Assembly: GCF_014841135.1 (NCBI RefSeq)
Contig: NZ_JACYTN010000017.1
Span: forward strand, 45,086-109,085
Source: Paenibacillus arenosi
GTDB lineage: Bacteria > Bacillota > Bacilli > Paenibacillales > Paenibacillaceae
Direction: 5' to 3'
Length of the DNA stretch: 64,000 bases
In this document: positions 53,355 through 63,068 of the stretch, piece by piece
How the letters are laid out: each line of letters starts with the position of its first letter
Position numbering within the stretch: the stretch's first letter is position 1
The notes under the pieces: generated by a model
The model's database searches: none
What the model saw: the letters and a program-made list of their open reading frames with translations, nothing else
Told to the model about the DNA's origin: nothing
Made by a program: the position numbers and the translations under genes

Positions 53355-56300
53355 ATGTCAAAGAGCAGTTATTATCGTCGTATCTCACTCATGCTCTCAG
53401 TCCTCATGATGCTTACAATCGCATTACCGCCCAACTTGGTACAGGCTCAACAACAGAAGGCACAGCCGCAGCAGGTGGCCAGTATATCGAATGAAATATT
53501 TAAGCTCAAGCATCAATTTGCTCAATCCCAAAAATTTGAATTTTCAACTGTTGGTGACCTTGATGGTAATAACGTTAGCGATTTTGTCGAGTTAAATAAC
53601 AGGGCTATTGAAGTGAGTAAAAACCAGATAGATGGTACAACTGTTAAAGAAGTGATTCAAGTTCCAGCGCCTCATATAGCAAGGTTGATTCAACTTAGTG
53701 ATATTATTGGTGACTCAAGACTGGAGATTATTAATATTGATAGCGAAGGGATCGTAGTTTTTAGCATGAATAACAGCGGTTCTTATGAGTTGAAACATAC
53801 CATTTCTATTCCTCCATCTGAAGCACGTAACTATGTTCAAAGTTTTGTAATCGTTGATTTCGATAACGATAAGGTAAAGGATATTATTTTAAGCAACGGT
53901 TCTCATGTGCAATATTACAAAGGTGGCAGCAATTTATCATTCGAGAAGATAGGTGAACATAAATATAATAATTACTATGAAGATTCATATATTCGTCGTA
54001 TCGCAACAGGAGATTGGAACGGGGATGGTATTGTAGACTTTGCATTTGTTAACTACCAGGGTCCTCATAGCTATGTGTTTTCTTTTACGGGCCAAGGTGA
54101 TGGATCCTTCCAGCAGGCTGCAGTGAAAGATATCGGAATAGAGGCATATGAGAAATCATTCCTAGATATAAAGGATGTTGATCAAGATGGACTAGATGAC
54201 ATTGTATTTAATCCACCTTCCAACGAGCTCCTTATCTATCACGGGGATAAAAAATCTACATTTCAACGAGTTACTACAATCGATTTCACGCAAAATGGAG
54301 ACATTGTAGACCTTAGTGATTATAACGGCGATGGATACGTCGATTTTATGGTAAAGGAAAATAATTCATGGAGTTTGTATTGGAACCATAATGGACAAAA
54401 AACAGTTCCAGCGTTTCCAATTACATTTCCTTCGAACTATTACGAGCCCAAAATATTTACAGACTTTAATATGGATGGAAAAACAGACATTATAGGATTT
54501 ACATCTGCTTTCATTGAAGTATTTATAAATATGAAACCACTGGAAGGGAGAATTCAATTCGAAAGCCGTGAGCAGTTTGTATCAGAGAATCGTAAAACGG
54601 TGCAAGTCAAAGTAGTGAGAACGGGAGGAAGTAAGCCACATACGAAATTAGGATACCAAACAAAAAATGATACGGCTCTTGCAGGAAAAGATTATTTGTA
54701 CAAGAAAGGAATCTTAGAGTTCCAAGCAGGTGAGACTGAGGCTTGGATATCTATTCCACGGCTAGGCAGTGACATTCCTAGTGAAGGAAGAAACTTTTCT
54801 ATACATTTATCGCAACCTAATGCAGGTGATACTCTAGGTCGCAATTCCTCAATCATGATTCATATTCAAGACGATAATACGACGCCACCTGTAGATACTG
54901 CTCCGAATTGGCCACGTGATGGAAAGCTCGTGATTAGAGATGTTAGCTCTTCTTCGTTAACAGCGGCTTGGCCAGCAGCTTTGGACTCAAATGGAATCGA
55001 GGCTTATGAGATTAGTGAAGTACATCAAGCCCTCCCGACTAAGACGGTAACAGCGGATGTATACAGCCACACGTGGACAAGTGGATTGCAAGGTGGAAAA
55101 GTTTATCAGTTCCAAGTGGTTGCTGTAGATACATTAGGTGAAAAAAGCGAACCATTATCAGAAGTGGTTACGATTGGTGATACCTCAACACTGCCTGAAA
55201 AGAACTTTAATTATTTAAAGTACTTATACTCGAAAAATTGGGTGAAATCCACCGTGTTTACAGCGGACATCGATGGAAATGGAATTGAAGATTTTGTTAC
55301 AGAGAGCCATGATAAAACATATCAAATGCTCAACTATGCTGAAGTGTTACCGACAGAGGGTATATTTGTAGCGTCTGGTACTTGTAGAGGGAGTATTCAT
55401 AGTACAGCCGATTGGAATCGTAATGGGATTGCGGATTTCATTTATAGGCATGATACAGAAATCTGTATTGTTGAAGCGAACATGACGAATGCAAGTTCTA
55501 TGAAAAAAACAACTCTTACGCTACCTAATGTTACTGCACTCAGGGTAGCAGATTTTTCTGATGATGGAATAACTGATATTCTATATAGTACTATAGATCA
55601 TAAGCTTGTATTGCTGCAAGGCAGTACAAATTATACATTTACAGAGATAGCTCGTTCTCAGGCAACGGGATCACTTTATGAACAAGGAAGTGGAGACTGG
55701 AATGGTGATGGGAAAGAGGACATCGTTGTTGTCTCCACTAACAATAAATTGACTGCATACACGAATCAAGGCGATGGAACATTTGCGAAAGCAGTGCAAT
55801 TGAGGCATGCAAGTTTAACAAGTGTGACTACAGAAGACTTTGACAAAGATGGATATGATGATATTGTGGCATTATCAAAAGATAACATTGAAATTTATTA
55901 TGGAGACGCTTCTTCTTCCTTCCTACGGAGTAAATCTTTACGCGAAGATCGCTATCATATTAAATCCATTATTGCTCATGATATCAATCAAGATAGTCAA
56001 CCAGACCTCTTACTCATTACTCATACAGCATTCAAGGTATTGCTTAATGAAAATGGAACGTTCTCATTTTCTTCCACTTTGCTAGACAAGTTGAATACTT
56101 TTGGTCCTTCTAGGTCCATGGTATCAATTGGAGACTTTACAGGTGACGGAAAACTCGATGTTTCCATTGCTGATGCGAGCTATTTGGATGAACATTTCCT
56201 CTACACCGCAAATTATTCTTCAAGTACATTCCAATTCGGACAAGAGGTAATCAAAGTACAGGAACATGCAGGACAAGTTCAATTGCAATTGAAGCGTGTT

Positions 56301-58442
56301 GGCGATCGACAAAGTGTGACGAGTGTCGTATATGAGACTGTTGACGGTACGGGCTTGGCGGCTGTTGACTATGTCGCTTCGACAGGTGTATTGACTTTCG
56401 CAGCGGGTGAGACGGAGAAGACGATAACCATTCCGGTAATCGATAATAACAGGCGTAATGCTGAGCGCAGCTTCACTGTAAAGTTATCATCACCAACCCG
56501 CGGTGCCAAGCTTGGCTCGCCGAGCCAGATAGTTGTTCAGATTGAAGATGATGAACAGGACCCGCCACAATGGTCTGTGGGGGCAGCTTTGATGCCGCTT
56601 GATGTAACGTCAAGCTCCATGACGCTGTCATGGCCAGCAGCGAAAGGGAAAGAGGATATTACAAACTATCTGATTACCGAGAAAAATGGATTGCTACCGC
56701 CAGTAAGCGTACCTTGTTACGTACTTGCACATCGCTGGAGCACAGGATTGTTGGCAGGAGGTACGTATCAGTTCGAGGTGAGGGCGAAAAATAAAAAAGG
56801 ATCAGTAAGTGAACCTTTGACGAAGCTGGTAACATTGCCTACTGTGGAAGTTCCACCAATCGATCCACCAGATGAACTGCCCCCACAGTGGCCGGCAGGA
56901 GCGTCGCTGCATCCATCCAATGTAGATGAAAGCACGTTGACATTGTCATGGCCAGCTGCCATAGGTGCAAATGCGATATTGGCCTATGAGCTTCGCGAAA
57001 CGAACGGAGCATTGGCTCCAGTATCAGTCACAGGGCAAGTATATTCGCACACATGGAACAGCGGACTTGAGGCTGGCAAGACGTATCAATTTGAATTAAA
57101 GGCTCGGGATGCAAAAGGTCTGCCTAGTGCACCGCTCCTAACAGTCGTCACTTTGCCTGATGTGGTCGTGCCGCCAATTGATCCGCCTGTCACGGTTCCA
57201 GTAAAAGCACCGCAATGGTCAGCAGGAGCTATTGTGCAATATAAAGATGTGAGTGAAAGCACGTTAACATTGTTATGGCCAGCTGCTGTCGATACAGATG
57301 GTGTGGCAGCCTATCGGATTCGTGAGACAAGCAATGTGTTATCCCCTGTGACGGTTACAGGGCAAGTATATTCGCATACATGGAGTAGCGGCTTAACAGC
57401 TGGTAAGACATATCAATTCGAAGTGACGGCGCAGGATAAGACGGGACTGACAGGGGTGCCGTTAATCGTTAAAGTAACCTTGCCTAATCAGCCTTCGGTT
57501 CAACCACGGAAACAGCCTTCCTATGGAGGTCCGATTGGTGGGGCAGCATTATCCAGTAATAAGGCTGTTGCTTCCGTGCAGTTGTTCGAACAAGGAAAGC
57601 ACACAGCGTCGGAAGCAGTATGGAGCCAGGTAGCAGGACGCTATGAATTCACAACGGTGCAAGAACAAATCGAAATGGAAGTAAAGCCAGATCATAAGGC
57701 AGCCACGGTTTGGATAGATAGCAAGCAGTGGGAAGGCAAGAAGCAGTTGCCGTTGAAGCTGGGACAAAATGAATTTAAGTTTACGGTGAAAGCCGAAAAT
57801 GGCGATAAGTCGGACTACACTCTATTTATTGTACGCAAAGAGACGTCTGATCGACCTGATAAGCAAGATTCCTCTATGCTGAAGCCTTGTTTATTTTTAG
57901 ATGTGAGCGAGCATTGGGCAGGCGCTCGTATTTGTGAAGCGTATGCTCAAGGTTTGGTGCAAGGTATAACGGATGCTGCATTTAAGCCTGAGCAAACGTT
58001 AACACGAGCAGAGTTTGCTGTGCTGCTGGCGCGATTGTCAGGTGTGGAGGCGAAGCAAGTAGAGACATTGCGCTTCAAAGACAGTGGGCATATTGCTGCA
58101 TGGGCAATTGCAGCGGTCAAATTAGCGGTGGAAAAAGGTTGGATCGTTGGTTATGAGGACGGAACTTTCCGCCCGGAAGAACAAGTTAGCCGTGCTGAAC
58201 TGGCAGCCATTGTGGCGCGTGTTATGGAATGGGATACGGTAAGCGAGGAGCAGGGGAAGGAAAGTGCGTTCCAAGATGCTGCTGCTATACCCGATTGGGC
58301 GAAGCGTTCTGTGCTAGCATTACAGAAGCATGGTGTCATTCAAGGCAAGAAGGATGGACGATACGCACCTGCAGAAGCGATTACTCGCGCGGAGGCGGCA
58401 ACGCTGCTACTGCGCTTGAAGAAGCTAATAGATTCTAAATAA
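53355..58442 (+). CDS. Giant SLH-anchored surface protein with FG-GAP, Calx-beta and FN3 domains
   Basis: The protein has 1695 residues. A signal peptide ends near VQAQ (residue 32). Two blocks of FG-GAP/VCBS-like repeats (about 50-400 and 615-955) contain D-x-NGDGxxD calcium-type loops. Each is followed by a Calx-beta domain (about 410-510 and 965-1066). Fibronectin type III domains lie near 515-607, 1070-1165, 1176-1270 and 1285-1378. A cadherin-like beta-sandwich (about 1400-1497) and three SLH domains (about 1510-1695) finish it. The SLH part should bind pyruvylated wall polymer, so the protein sits outside the cell wall, perhaps as an adhesin. Ligand unknown. AAAAGGAG precedes the ATG. 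Confidence 0.9.
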   Translation: MSKSSYYRRISLMLSVLMMLTIALPPNLVQAQQQKAQPQQVASISNEIFKLKHQFAQSQKFEFSTVGDLDGNNVSDFVELNNRAIEVSKNQIDGTTVKEVIQVPAPHIARLIQLSDIIGDSRLEIINIDSEGIVVFSMNNSGSYELKHTISIPPSEARNYVQSFVIVDFDNDKVKDIILSNGSHVQYYKGGSNLSFEKIGEHKYNNYYEDSYIRRIATGDWNGDGIVDFAFVNYQGPHSYVFSFTGQGDGSFQQAAVKDIGIEAYEKSFLDIKDVDQDGLDDIVFNPPSNELLIYHGDKKSTFQRVTTIDFTQNGDIVDLSDYNGDGYVDFMVKENNSWSLYWNHNGQKTVPAFPITFPSNYYEPKIFTDFNMDGKTDIIGFTSAFIEVFINMKPLEGRIQFESREQFVSENRKTVQVKVVRTGGSKPHTKLGYQTKNDTALAGKDYLYKKGILEFQAGETEAWISIPRLGSDIPSEGRNFSIHLSQPNAGDTLGRNSSIMIHIQDDNTTPPVDTAPNWPRDGKLVIRDVSSSSLTAAWPAALDSNGIEAYEISEVHQALPTKTVTADVYSHTWTSGLQGGKVYQFQVVAVDTLGEKSEPLSEVVTIGDTSTLPEKNFNYLKYLYSKNWVKSTVFTADIDGNGIEDFVTESHDKTYQMLNYAEVLPTEGIFVASGTCRGSIHSTADWNRNGIADFIYRHDTEICIVEANMTNASSMKKTTLTLPNVTALRVADFSDDGITDILYSTIDHKLVLLQGSTNYTFTEIARSQATGSLYEQGSGDWNGDGKEDIVVVSTNNKLTAYTNQGDGTFAKAVQLRHASLTSVTTEDFDKDGYDDIVALSKDNIEIYYGDASSSFLRSKSLREDRYHIKSIIAHDINQDSQPDLLLITHTAFKVLLNENGTFSFSSTLLDKLNTFGPSRSMVSIGDFTGDGKLDVSIADASYLDEHFLYTANYSSSTFQFGQEVIKVQEHAGQVQLQLKRVGDRQSVTSVVYETVDGTGLAAVDYVASTGVLTFAAGETEKTITIPVIDNNRRNAERSFTVKLSSPTRGAKLGSPSQIVVQIEDDEQDPPQWSVGAALMPLDVTSSSMTLSWPAAKGKEDITNYLITEKNGLLPPVSVPCYVLAHRWSTGLLAGGTYQFEVRAKNKKGSVSEPLTKLVTLPTVEVPPIDPPDELPPQWPAGASLHPSNVDESTLTLSWPAAIGANAILAYELRETNGALAPVSVTGQVYSHTWNSGLEAGKTYQFELKARDAKGLPSAPLLTVVTLPDVVVPPIDPPVTVPVKAPQWSAGAIVQYKDVSESTLTLLWPAAVDTDGVAAYRIRETSNVLSPVTVTGQVYSHTWSSGLTAGKTYQFEVTAQDKTGLTGVPLIVKVTLPNQPSVQPRKQPSYGGPIGGAALSSNKAVASVQLFEQGKHTASEAVWSQVAGRYEFTTVQEQIEMEVKPDHKAATVWIDSKQWEGKKQLPLKLGQNEFKFTVKAENGDKSDYTLFIVRKETSDRPDKQDSSMLKPCLFLDVSEHWAGARICEAYAQGLVQGITDAAFKPEQTLTRAEFAVLLARLSGVEAKQVETLRFKDSGHIAAWAIAAVKLAVEKGWIVGYEDGTFRPEEQVSRAELAAIVARVMEWDTVSEEQGKESAFQDAAAIPDWAKRSVLALQKHGVIQGKKDGRYAPAEAITRAEAATLLLRLKKLIDSK
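57017..57386 (+). repeat. Near-identical DNA repeats in the FN3-coding part
   Basis: An ACAGGGCAAGTATATTCGCA block followed by ACATGGA occurs at 57030 and again, with one change, at 57358. The spacing (about 330 bases) equals one FN3 domain plus linker. Such repeats can change domain number by recombination. Confidence 0.6.
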
Positions 58443-58456
58443 GTAGTAATAGTATG

Positions 58457-58506
58457 AAAGAAGGCCATCCAGCTCTGTTATGTTAGAGCAGGGTGGCCTT
58501 CTTATC
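58457..58506 (+). terminator. Intrinsic terminator of the surface protein gene
   Basis: AGAAGGCCATCC and GCTCT pair with AGAGC and GGGTGGCCTTCT, then T-rich. Confidence 0.82.
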
Positions 58507-58556
58507 TTGTGATAGAAATTCATTCTACCTACAAGTTTGGCTTCATTTCAGTCTGT

Positions 58557-58603
58557 ACAACAAATGATGATGACAACCTTCATTAGAACCCATCATTTGT
58601 TGT
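58557..58603. repeat. Perfect 13-bp inverted repeat near the regulator gene end
   Basis: ACAACAAATGATG and CATCATTTGTTGT flank a 21-base loop, 17 bases beyond the stop of the minus-strand regulator. It may serve as a terminator although the T tract is weak. Confidence 0.55.
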
Positions 58604-58619
58604 GGTGGTTCTTCTTCTG

Positions 58620-59972
58620 TCATTCAAGCTCATATTGGCGGAGCTTGTAATACAAAGCGCCGCGCGATATTCCCAACATCCGGGCAGCTCGTGCCTTGTT
58701 GCCCTGGGCGCGCTTCAGCGCATCACCAATGCGGCTGCGCTCCATCTCCTCGGAATGAGCGCTCAATGGCAGCTCATCCTCGGTTAGCTCAGCGAGCGTC
58801 GTCAGCCGTGCATAGTCCGGCAGCTCCTTCGCTGAAATAGCGCTCGCGCCCGCATCTTGGGCGGCGAGGACAGCATGCTCCATCGCACTGCGCAGCTGCG
58901 GCAAGTTGTTCGGCCAATCGTAGGCCGCAACTTGTGCCATAGCATCGTGCTGGAGCACAGGATGCGGGAAGCCGTACTTATCTGCGGCTTCCGCAATGTA
59001 CAAATTGCACAGCTGCGGCAGCTCTTCTACACGTTCGCGTACAGCAGGCACATGGTGCTGCACGAACGTGTAGTACAGCGCAGGCAGCCAAGTTACCGGC
59101 AGCTCGGCATCTTCCTCGCGCTGCGCTGCACCCGTATACGTTGCGATGATGCGGCAGCGGCAAGTGAGCTGCACACTGCCTTTCATGCGGCTATAGCTGC
59201 CGCTAGTCAGCATATCGTGCAGCTTCTCTTGTACAGGCAGGGGGAGCTGATCGACATCTTTAAGGAATAGGATGCCGTTCTCCGCTTGATCTAGCTTCCC
59301 TGGCCGCTCGCTATCACCTTCGCCTTGATAGCCGAACAACTCGGCTTCGAGCATGCCCTCCGGAATGTTCGCACAACTCATGGTGACGAAAAGACCTTCC
59401 AATTCTAATTGATCATATATCCACTCCGCACAGCTGCGTCTTCCTGATCCGACTTCACCTGCAAGCAGCAGTGGACGTTTACGCTCCACGACGAGTCTTG
59501 CTCGATTCAGTTGTTCGGGCTTAAATGGAGCCACTACAGAAACAAACTTTTCACCGTCGGACTTTCGATACATTTCCGCGCTTAATTTGACGTATGAGGT
59601 CATATTGCTCTCGATTGCGATTGCTCCAAGTAGTTGACCTTTCACGTCGAAAATGGGGCTCGTATTGATCATGACGTGTACGCCTGGGCGTGGTTCATGA
59701 TAAAGCTGACGAATCTCCGTCCCGCTCTCCATTACTTGAAACAGCATAATCGATTCCCGTTGGAAAAACGCTGCAATACGCTTTCCAATAATCGATACAC
59801 GAGAAATGCCGTACATAATCTCTGCTTGATGATTCCAGTAGAGGACGATTCCATCCTTATCCACGACAGTGACTGCATCATTTATCGTGTCGAGCAGTCC
59901 ATTAAGCAACGCATGCTGTTCTAACGCTGTCCATGATTGGACAGGTTCCTGTTGATTCATTTCTAGCTTCAT
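58620..59972 (-). CDS. PAS / AAA+ / Fis regulator resembling sigma-54 activators, with degenerate ATPase motifs
   Basis: The 450-residue protein has a PAS domain (about 25-130), an AAA+-like domain (about 150-370) and a Fis-type HTH (about 405-448, ending KARAARMLGISRGALYYKLRQY). In the AAA+ part Walker A reads GEVGSGRR (Lys lost, about 171), the GAFTGA loop after ELFGY is replaced by QGEGDSERPGK (about 210), and Walker B reads LFLKD instead of LFLDE. ATP hydrolysis and contact with sigma-54 are therefore unlikely. It is divergent from putB-putC, so it probably regulates proline use. ATG 59972 has AGAGGAC upstream. Confidence 0.85.
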   Translation of the reverse strand: MKLEMNQQEPVQSWTALEQHALLNGLLDTINDAVTVVDKDGIVLYWNHQAEIMYGISRVSIIGKRIAAFFQRESIMLFQVMESGTEIRQLYHEPRPGVHVMINTSPIFDVKGQLLGAIAIESNMTSYVKLSAEMYRKSDGEKFVSVVAPFKPEQLNRARLVVERKRPLLLAGEVGSGRRSCAEWIYDQLELEGLFVTMSCANIPEGMLEAELFGYQGEGDSERPGKLDQAENGILFLKDVDQLPLPVQEKLHDMLTSGSYSRMKGSVQLTCRCRIIATYTGAAQREEDAELPVTWLPALYYTFVQHHVPAVRERVEELPQLCNLYIAEAADKYGFPHPVLQHDAMAQVAAYDWPNNLPQLRSAMEHAVLAAQDAGASAISAKELPDYARLTTLAELTEDELPLSAHSEEMERSRIGDALKRAQGNKARAARMLGISRGALYYKLRQYELE

Positions 59973-60009
59973 ATCACATATGTCCTCTCCCACAAAAGCT
60001 GTTGTCCAT

Positions 60010-60038
60010 ATTATGTCAAACGTAGTATTGGTTTGCAA
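60010..60038 (-). promoter_or_regulatory. Predicted sigma-A promoter of the PAS/AAA+ regulator
   Basis: On the minus strand TTGCAA, 17 bases, CATAAT, about 40 bases before the ATG at 59972. This favours the short start. Confidence 0.5.
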
Positions 60039-60090
60039 CGGTCTTTCCACTTTCCGTAGATTGTGAAATGAATTACTTCCTGTATATGTA

Positions 60091-60120
60091 TTTACAAAAT
60101 AAACCACATGTGATTATAAT
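60091..60120 (+). promoter_or_regulatory. Predicted sigma-A promoter of putB-putC
   Basis: TTTACA, 18 bases, TATAAT. No -24/-12 (GG-N10-GC) promoter of sigma-54 type was found in the intergenic region. Confidence 0.6.
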
Positions 60121-60137
60121 TAATCAATAGCTGAAAA

Positions 60138-60158
60138 AGTGTTCAAAAATTAAACACT
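60138..60158. promoter_or_regulatory. Dyad in the putB leader
   Basis: AGTGTT-N9-AACACT is a perfect 6-bp dyad just downstream of the predicted putB start point. It is a candidate operator for the adjacent Fis-HTH regulator. Confidence 0.45.
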
Positions 60159-60187
60159 ATTGAAAGGGCTAGGAGGCGTTTTAGTAG

Positions 60188-61108
60188 ATGGAAAGTCTAT
60201 TGCGGAACACCTTTTTGTTTTTATCTAAAAATAGAGCTGCAAACCGCACAGCCAAAAAGTATGGGCTCCGCTTTGGAGCAAAGCGATTCGTCGCTGGCGT
60301 GCAAATTTCGGAAGCGGTTACAGCGATTAGAGAATTGAATGCGAAAGGTATCGTCGCAACACTCGATCATCTTGGAGAGTTCATCACGACAGCAGAGGAA
60401 GCGCGTGAAGCAACTGATTATTGCATCCGTACCTTGCATGAGATTGCAAGCAGCGGTGCGAACTCTCATTTGTCTTTGAAAATGACGCAGTTAGGGCTTG
60501 ATATATCTGTGGAGCTGTGCATGAAGCATATGCGCATGATCTTGGATGTAGCGAAGCAGTACAACAACTTTGTGCGAATCGATATGGAAGATTACGCGCG
60601 TAACCGTGTAAGCATCGAAATATTTGAACAGTTACGGAAGGAATACGGAGAGACGATTGGACTTGTTATTCAAGCCTATCTCTATAAGAGTGCAGATGAT
60701 ATTTCCGCGCTTGCCGTGTATCGTCCTAACTTGCGTCTAGTGAAAGGTGCATATAAGGAATCGCATGAGGTTGCTTTTCCACGTAAAGAAGATGTGGATC
60801 GCAATTTTAAGCGAATCATCGAGCAGCATTTGCTTGACGGTAATTACGCAGCTATCGCCACACACGATGAAGCTATCATCGAGCATGTGAAGCAGTTCGT
60901 TAAGGAAAAGGGCATTCCGAAGAGTCAATTCGAGTTTCAGATGTTGTATGGCATTCGGGTGCAAGCACAGCAGCAGTTAGCTGATGAAGGTTACACCATG
61001 CGTGTATACGTGCCTTATGGGGACGATTGGTATGGCTACTTTATGCGTCGTTTGGCTGAACGTCCCGCTAATGTGTTATTCGTACTGAAGTCCTTATTCA
61101 AATCATAA
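60188..61108 (+). CDS. putB: Proline dehydrogenase
   Basis: This 306-residue FAD enzyme oxidises proline to pyrroline-5-carboxylate. It is a stand-alone PutB-type protein with LSLKMTQLGLDIS, VRIDMEDYARN, LVIQAYLYKSADD, RLVKGAYKE, ATHDEAIIEH and FEFQMLYGIR, which are the conserved barrel strands and FAD/proline contacts. TAGGAGG precedes the ATG. The dehydrogenase for the second step follows 24 bases later. Confidence 0.95.
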   Translation: MESLLRNTFLFLSKNRAANRTAKKYGLRFGAKRFVAGVQISEAVTAIRELNAKGIVATLDHLGEFITTAEEAREATDYCIRTLHEIASSGANSHLSLKMTQLGLDISVELCMKHMRMILDVAKQYNNFVRIDMEDYARNRVSIEIFEQLRKEYGETIGLVIQAYLYKSADDISALAVYRPNLRLVKGAYKESHEVAFPRKEDVDRNFKRIIEQHLLDGNYAAIATHDEAIIEHVKQFVKEKGIPKSQFEFQMLYGIRVQAQQQLADEGYTMRVYVPYGDDWYGYFMRRLAERPANVLFVLKSLFKS

Positions 61109-61132
61109 TGAATTCATAGGAGGAATTTATCG

Positions 61133-62680
61133 ATGACAATAGCAGCATTTCGCAACGAACCGTTCACAGCATTTACGGTAGAGGCTAATCGACAAGCGAT
61201 GGAGCAAGCATTGAAGCAAGTGAAAAGTGAGCTTGGACGCTCGTATCCACTTATCATAAATGGAGAGAAGATCGTAACGGAGAAGCAGGTTATTTCGATC
61301 AACCCTGGTAATAAAGACGAAGTAATCGGGCATCTTTCTCAAGCAGATGCGGAACTGGCACAGCGTGCGATCGCAGTTGCAGATGCTACGTTCCAGACTT
61401 GGCAGTATGTTGATCCAGAAGTGCGTGCAGGCTATCTGTTCAAGGCAGCGGCTGTTATGCGCAGACGGAAGTTTGAATACTCCGCTTGGCTCGTCTATGA
61501 AGTCGGCAAGAACTGGGGAGAAGCGGATGCAGATGTTGCAGAAGCGATAGATTTCTTAGAGTTCTATGGTCGAGAAATGATTCGCTTAAGTGGGCCACAG
61601 CCTTTGACAGTGCTGGAAGGCGAAGATAACCGATTGACGTATATCCCACTAGGTGTAGGCGTCGTTATTCCACCATGGAACTTCCCATTGGCGATTATGG
61701 CAGGCATGACAGCTGCTGCTGTTGTTGCTGGAAATACGGTCGTGCTGAAGCCAGCATCTACTTCACCTGTAATTGCAGCGAAGTTCGTTGAGCTGATGGA
61801 GGAAGTTGGTCTTCCTGCTGGCGTTATTAACTTTATTCCTGGTTCAGGTGCAGAAATCGGTGATTTAATTGTCGATCATCCGCGTACTCGCTTCGTATCC
61901 TTTACAGGTTCGCGTGAGGTAGGTTTACGGATTAATGAGCGTATCTCTCGTACTCAACCTGGTCAAATCTGGATCAAGCGTCTAATCGCTGAAATGGGTG
62001 GCAAGGACGGTATTGTCGTCGATAATAGTGCGCCGGTTGAAGAAGCGGCTACTGCGATTGTACAATCCGCATTTGGCTTCCAAGGTCAAAAATGTTCTGC
62101 AGGCTCGCGTGCAATTATCCATGCTGATGTGTACGATGCTGTTGTTGAACTTGTCATCGAAAAAACGAAAGCATTGGCAGTAGGTACAGCTGTGGAAAAT
62201 GTTGCGATTGGCCCTGTTATTGATCAAAATGCCTATGAAAAAATCCTTCAATATATTGAGATTGGCAAGGAAGAAGGTCGTTTAGTCGCTGGTGGCTCTA
62301 TCGCAGAGGGTAACGGATTTTACATTCAACCTACCGTATTTGCTGATGTGGCTCCACGTGCACGTATTATGCAAGAAGAGATCTTTGGTCCTGTACTTGC
62401 TTTGTGTAAAGCGGATAGCTTTGAAGAAGCAATTGCCATATTCAACGATACGGAATATGGCTTGACTGGAGCTGTATTTAGTGCAAAACGAGAGCATTTG
62501 GAGTATGCACGTGCACGGATGCATTGCGGCAATTTGTACTTCAACCGTAAGTGTACAGGCGCGTTAGTAGGTGTTCATCCGTTCGGCGGCTTCAACATGT
62601 CGGGTACGGATTCGAAAGCTGGCGGCAGAGACTATTTGCTGTTGTTCACGCAGGCGAAGCTGGTGTCTGAGAAATATTGA
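61133..62680 (+). CDS. putC: L-glutamate gamma-semialdehyde dehydrogenase (1-pyrroline-5-carboxylate dehydrogenase)
   Basis: The 515-residue aldehyde dehydrogenase converts the product of PutB to glutamate with NAD+. It shows the NAD-binding [12 protein letters not shown], the general base in [14 protein letters not shown], the catalytic cysteine in [28 protein letters not shown] and [15 protein letters not shown]. The length matches RocA/PutC enzymes. A GGAGG site precedes the ATG. With PutB it forms a two-gene proline catabolic operon. Confidence 0.95.
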   Translation: MTIAAFRNEPFTAFTVEANRQAMEQALKQVKSELGRSYPLIINGEKIVTEKQVISINPGNKDEVIGHLSQADAELAQRAIAVADATFQTWQYVDPEVRAGYLFKAAAVMRRRKFEYSAWLVYEVGKNWGEADADVAEAIDFLEFYGREMIRLSGPQPLTVLEGEDNRLTYIPLGVGVVIPPWNFPLAIMAGMTAAAVVAGNTVVLKPASTSPVIAAKFVELMEEVGLPAGVINFIPGSGAEIGDLIVDHPRTRFVSFTGSREVGLRINERISRTQPGQIWIKRLIAEMGGKDGIVVDNSAPVEEAATAIVQSAFGFQGQKCSAGSRAIIHADVYDAVVELVIEKTKALAVGTAVENVAIGPVIDQNAYEKILQYIEIGKEEGRLVAGGSIAEGNGFYIQPTVFADVAPRARIMQEEIFGPVLALCKADSFEEAIAIFNDTEYGLTGAVFSAKREHLEYARARMHCGNLYFNRKCTGALVGVHPFGGFNMSGTDSKAGGRDYLLLFTQAKLVSEKY

Positions 62681-62957
62681 TAGATTTTAGCCTGAGATAA
62701 ATGTTAGAATCTTTAGATGAGATGAAATTACAAGCGCTCCCTTAATAAGTAAAATTCAATTTAATAGGACCCATCTTAGTGGTGTTCGACTTAGTTGAGA
62801 GGATTTAGTCGAGAGCATTTCGTAAGTACATGTAGTATGCCTTGCTCACAAAGGTTCAAGGTCAAAGGTCTATCACAGAATTCATTCAGTATAGCTTATT
62901 TGGTAGAGTGAATTCAGGGAAAGTAATTGTTATTATCTGGAGCAAACGATCGAATCC

Positions 62958-62966
62958 TGCTATAAT
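62958..62966 (+). promoter_or_regulatory. Extended -10 promoter-like element
   Basis: TGCTATAAT matches an extended -10; no convincing -35 is present. It lies about 16 bases before a strong terminator hairpin. Confidence 0.4.
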
Positions 62967-62981
62967 ATCATACAGACGAAG

Positions 62982-63028
62982 AACGTCCCGTTTTCATTCT
63001 CAAGTAGAATGCAGCGGGACGTTTTTTT
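62982..63028 (+). terminator. Strong intrinsic terminator before the nuclease-HTH gene
   Basis: AACGTCCCG pairs with CGGGACGTT, with an inner CATTCT/AGAATG stem, followed by seven Ts. It may end put operon transcripts or act as a leader terminator for the next gene, 40 bases on. Confidence 0.88.
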
Positions 63029-63068
63029 GTTATAAGGTAAAAATCGTTACATGGAGAAGGTGATTACC

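Larger units (their letters stand above)
62681..63068. other. Gene-free stretch after putC
   Basis: The first 270 bases show no recognised element. The end holds an extended -10 promoter-like sequence and a strong terminator just before the last gene. Confidence 0.5.

Noticed and set aside
59973..60187. Sigma-54 promoter for putB
   Set aside because: No GG-N10-GC pair was found; the TTGG...TTGC near 60028 has the wrong spacing and lies nearer the divergent gene.
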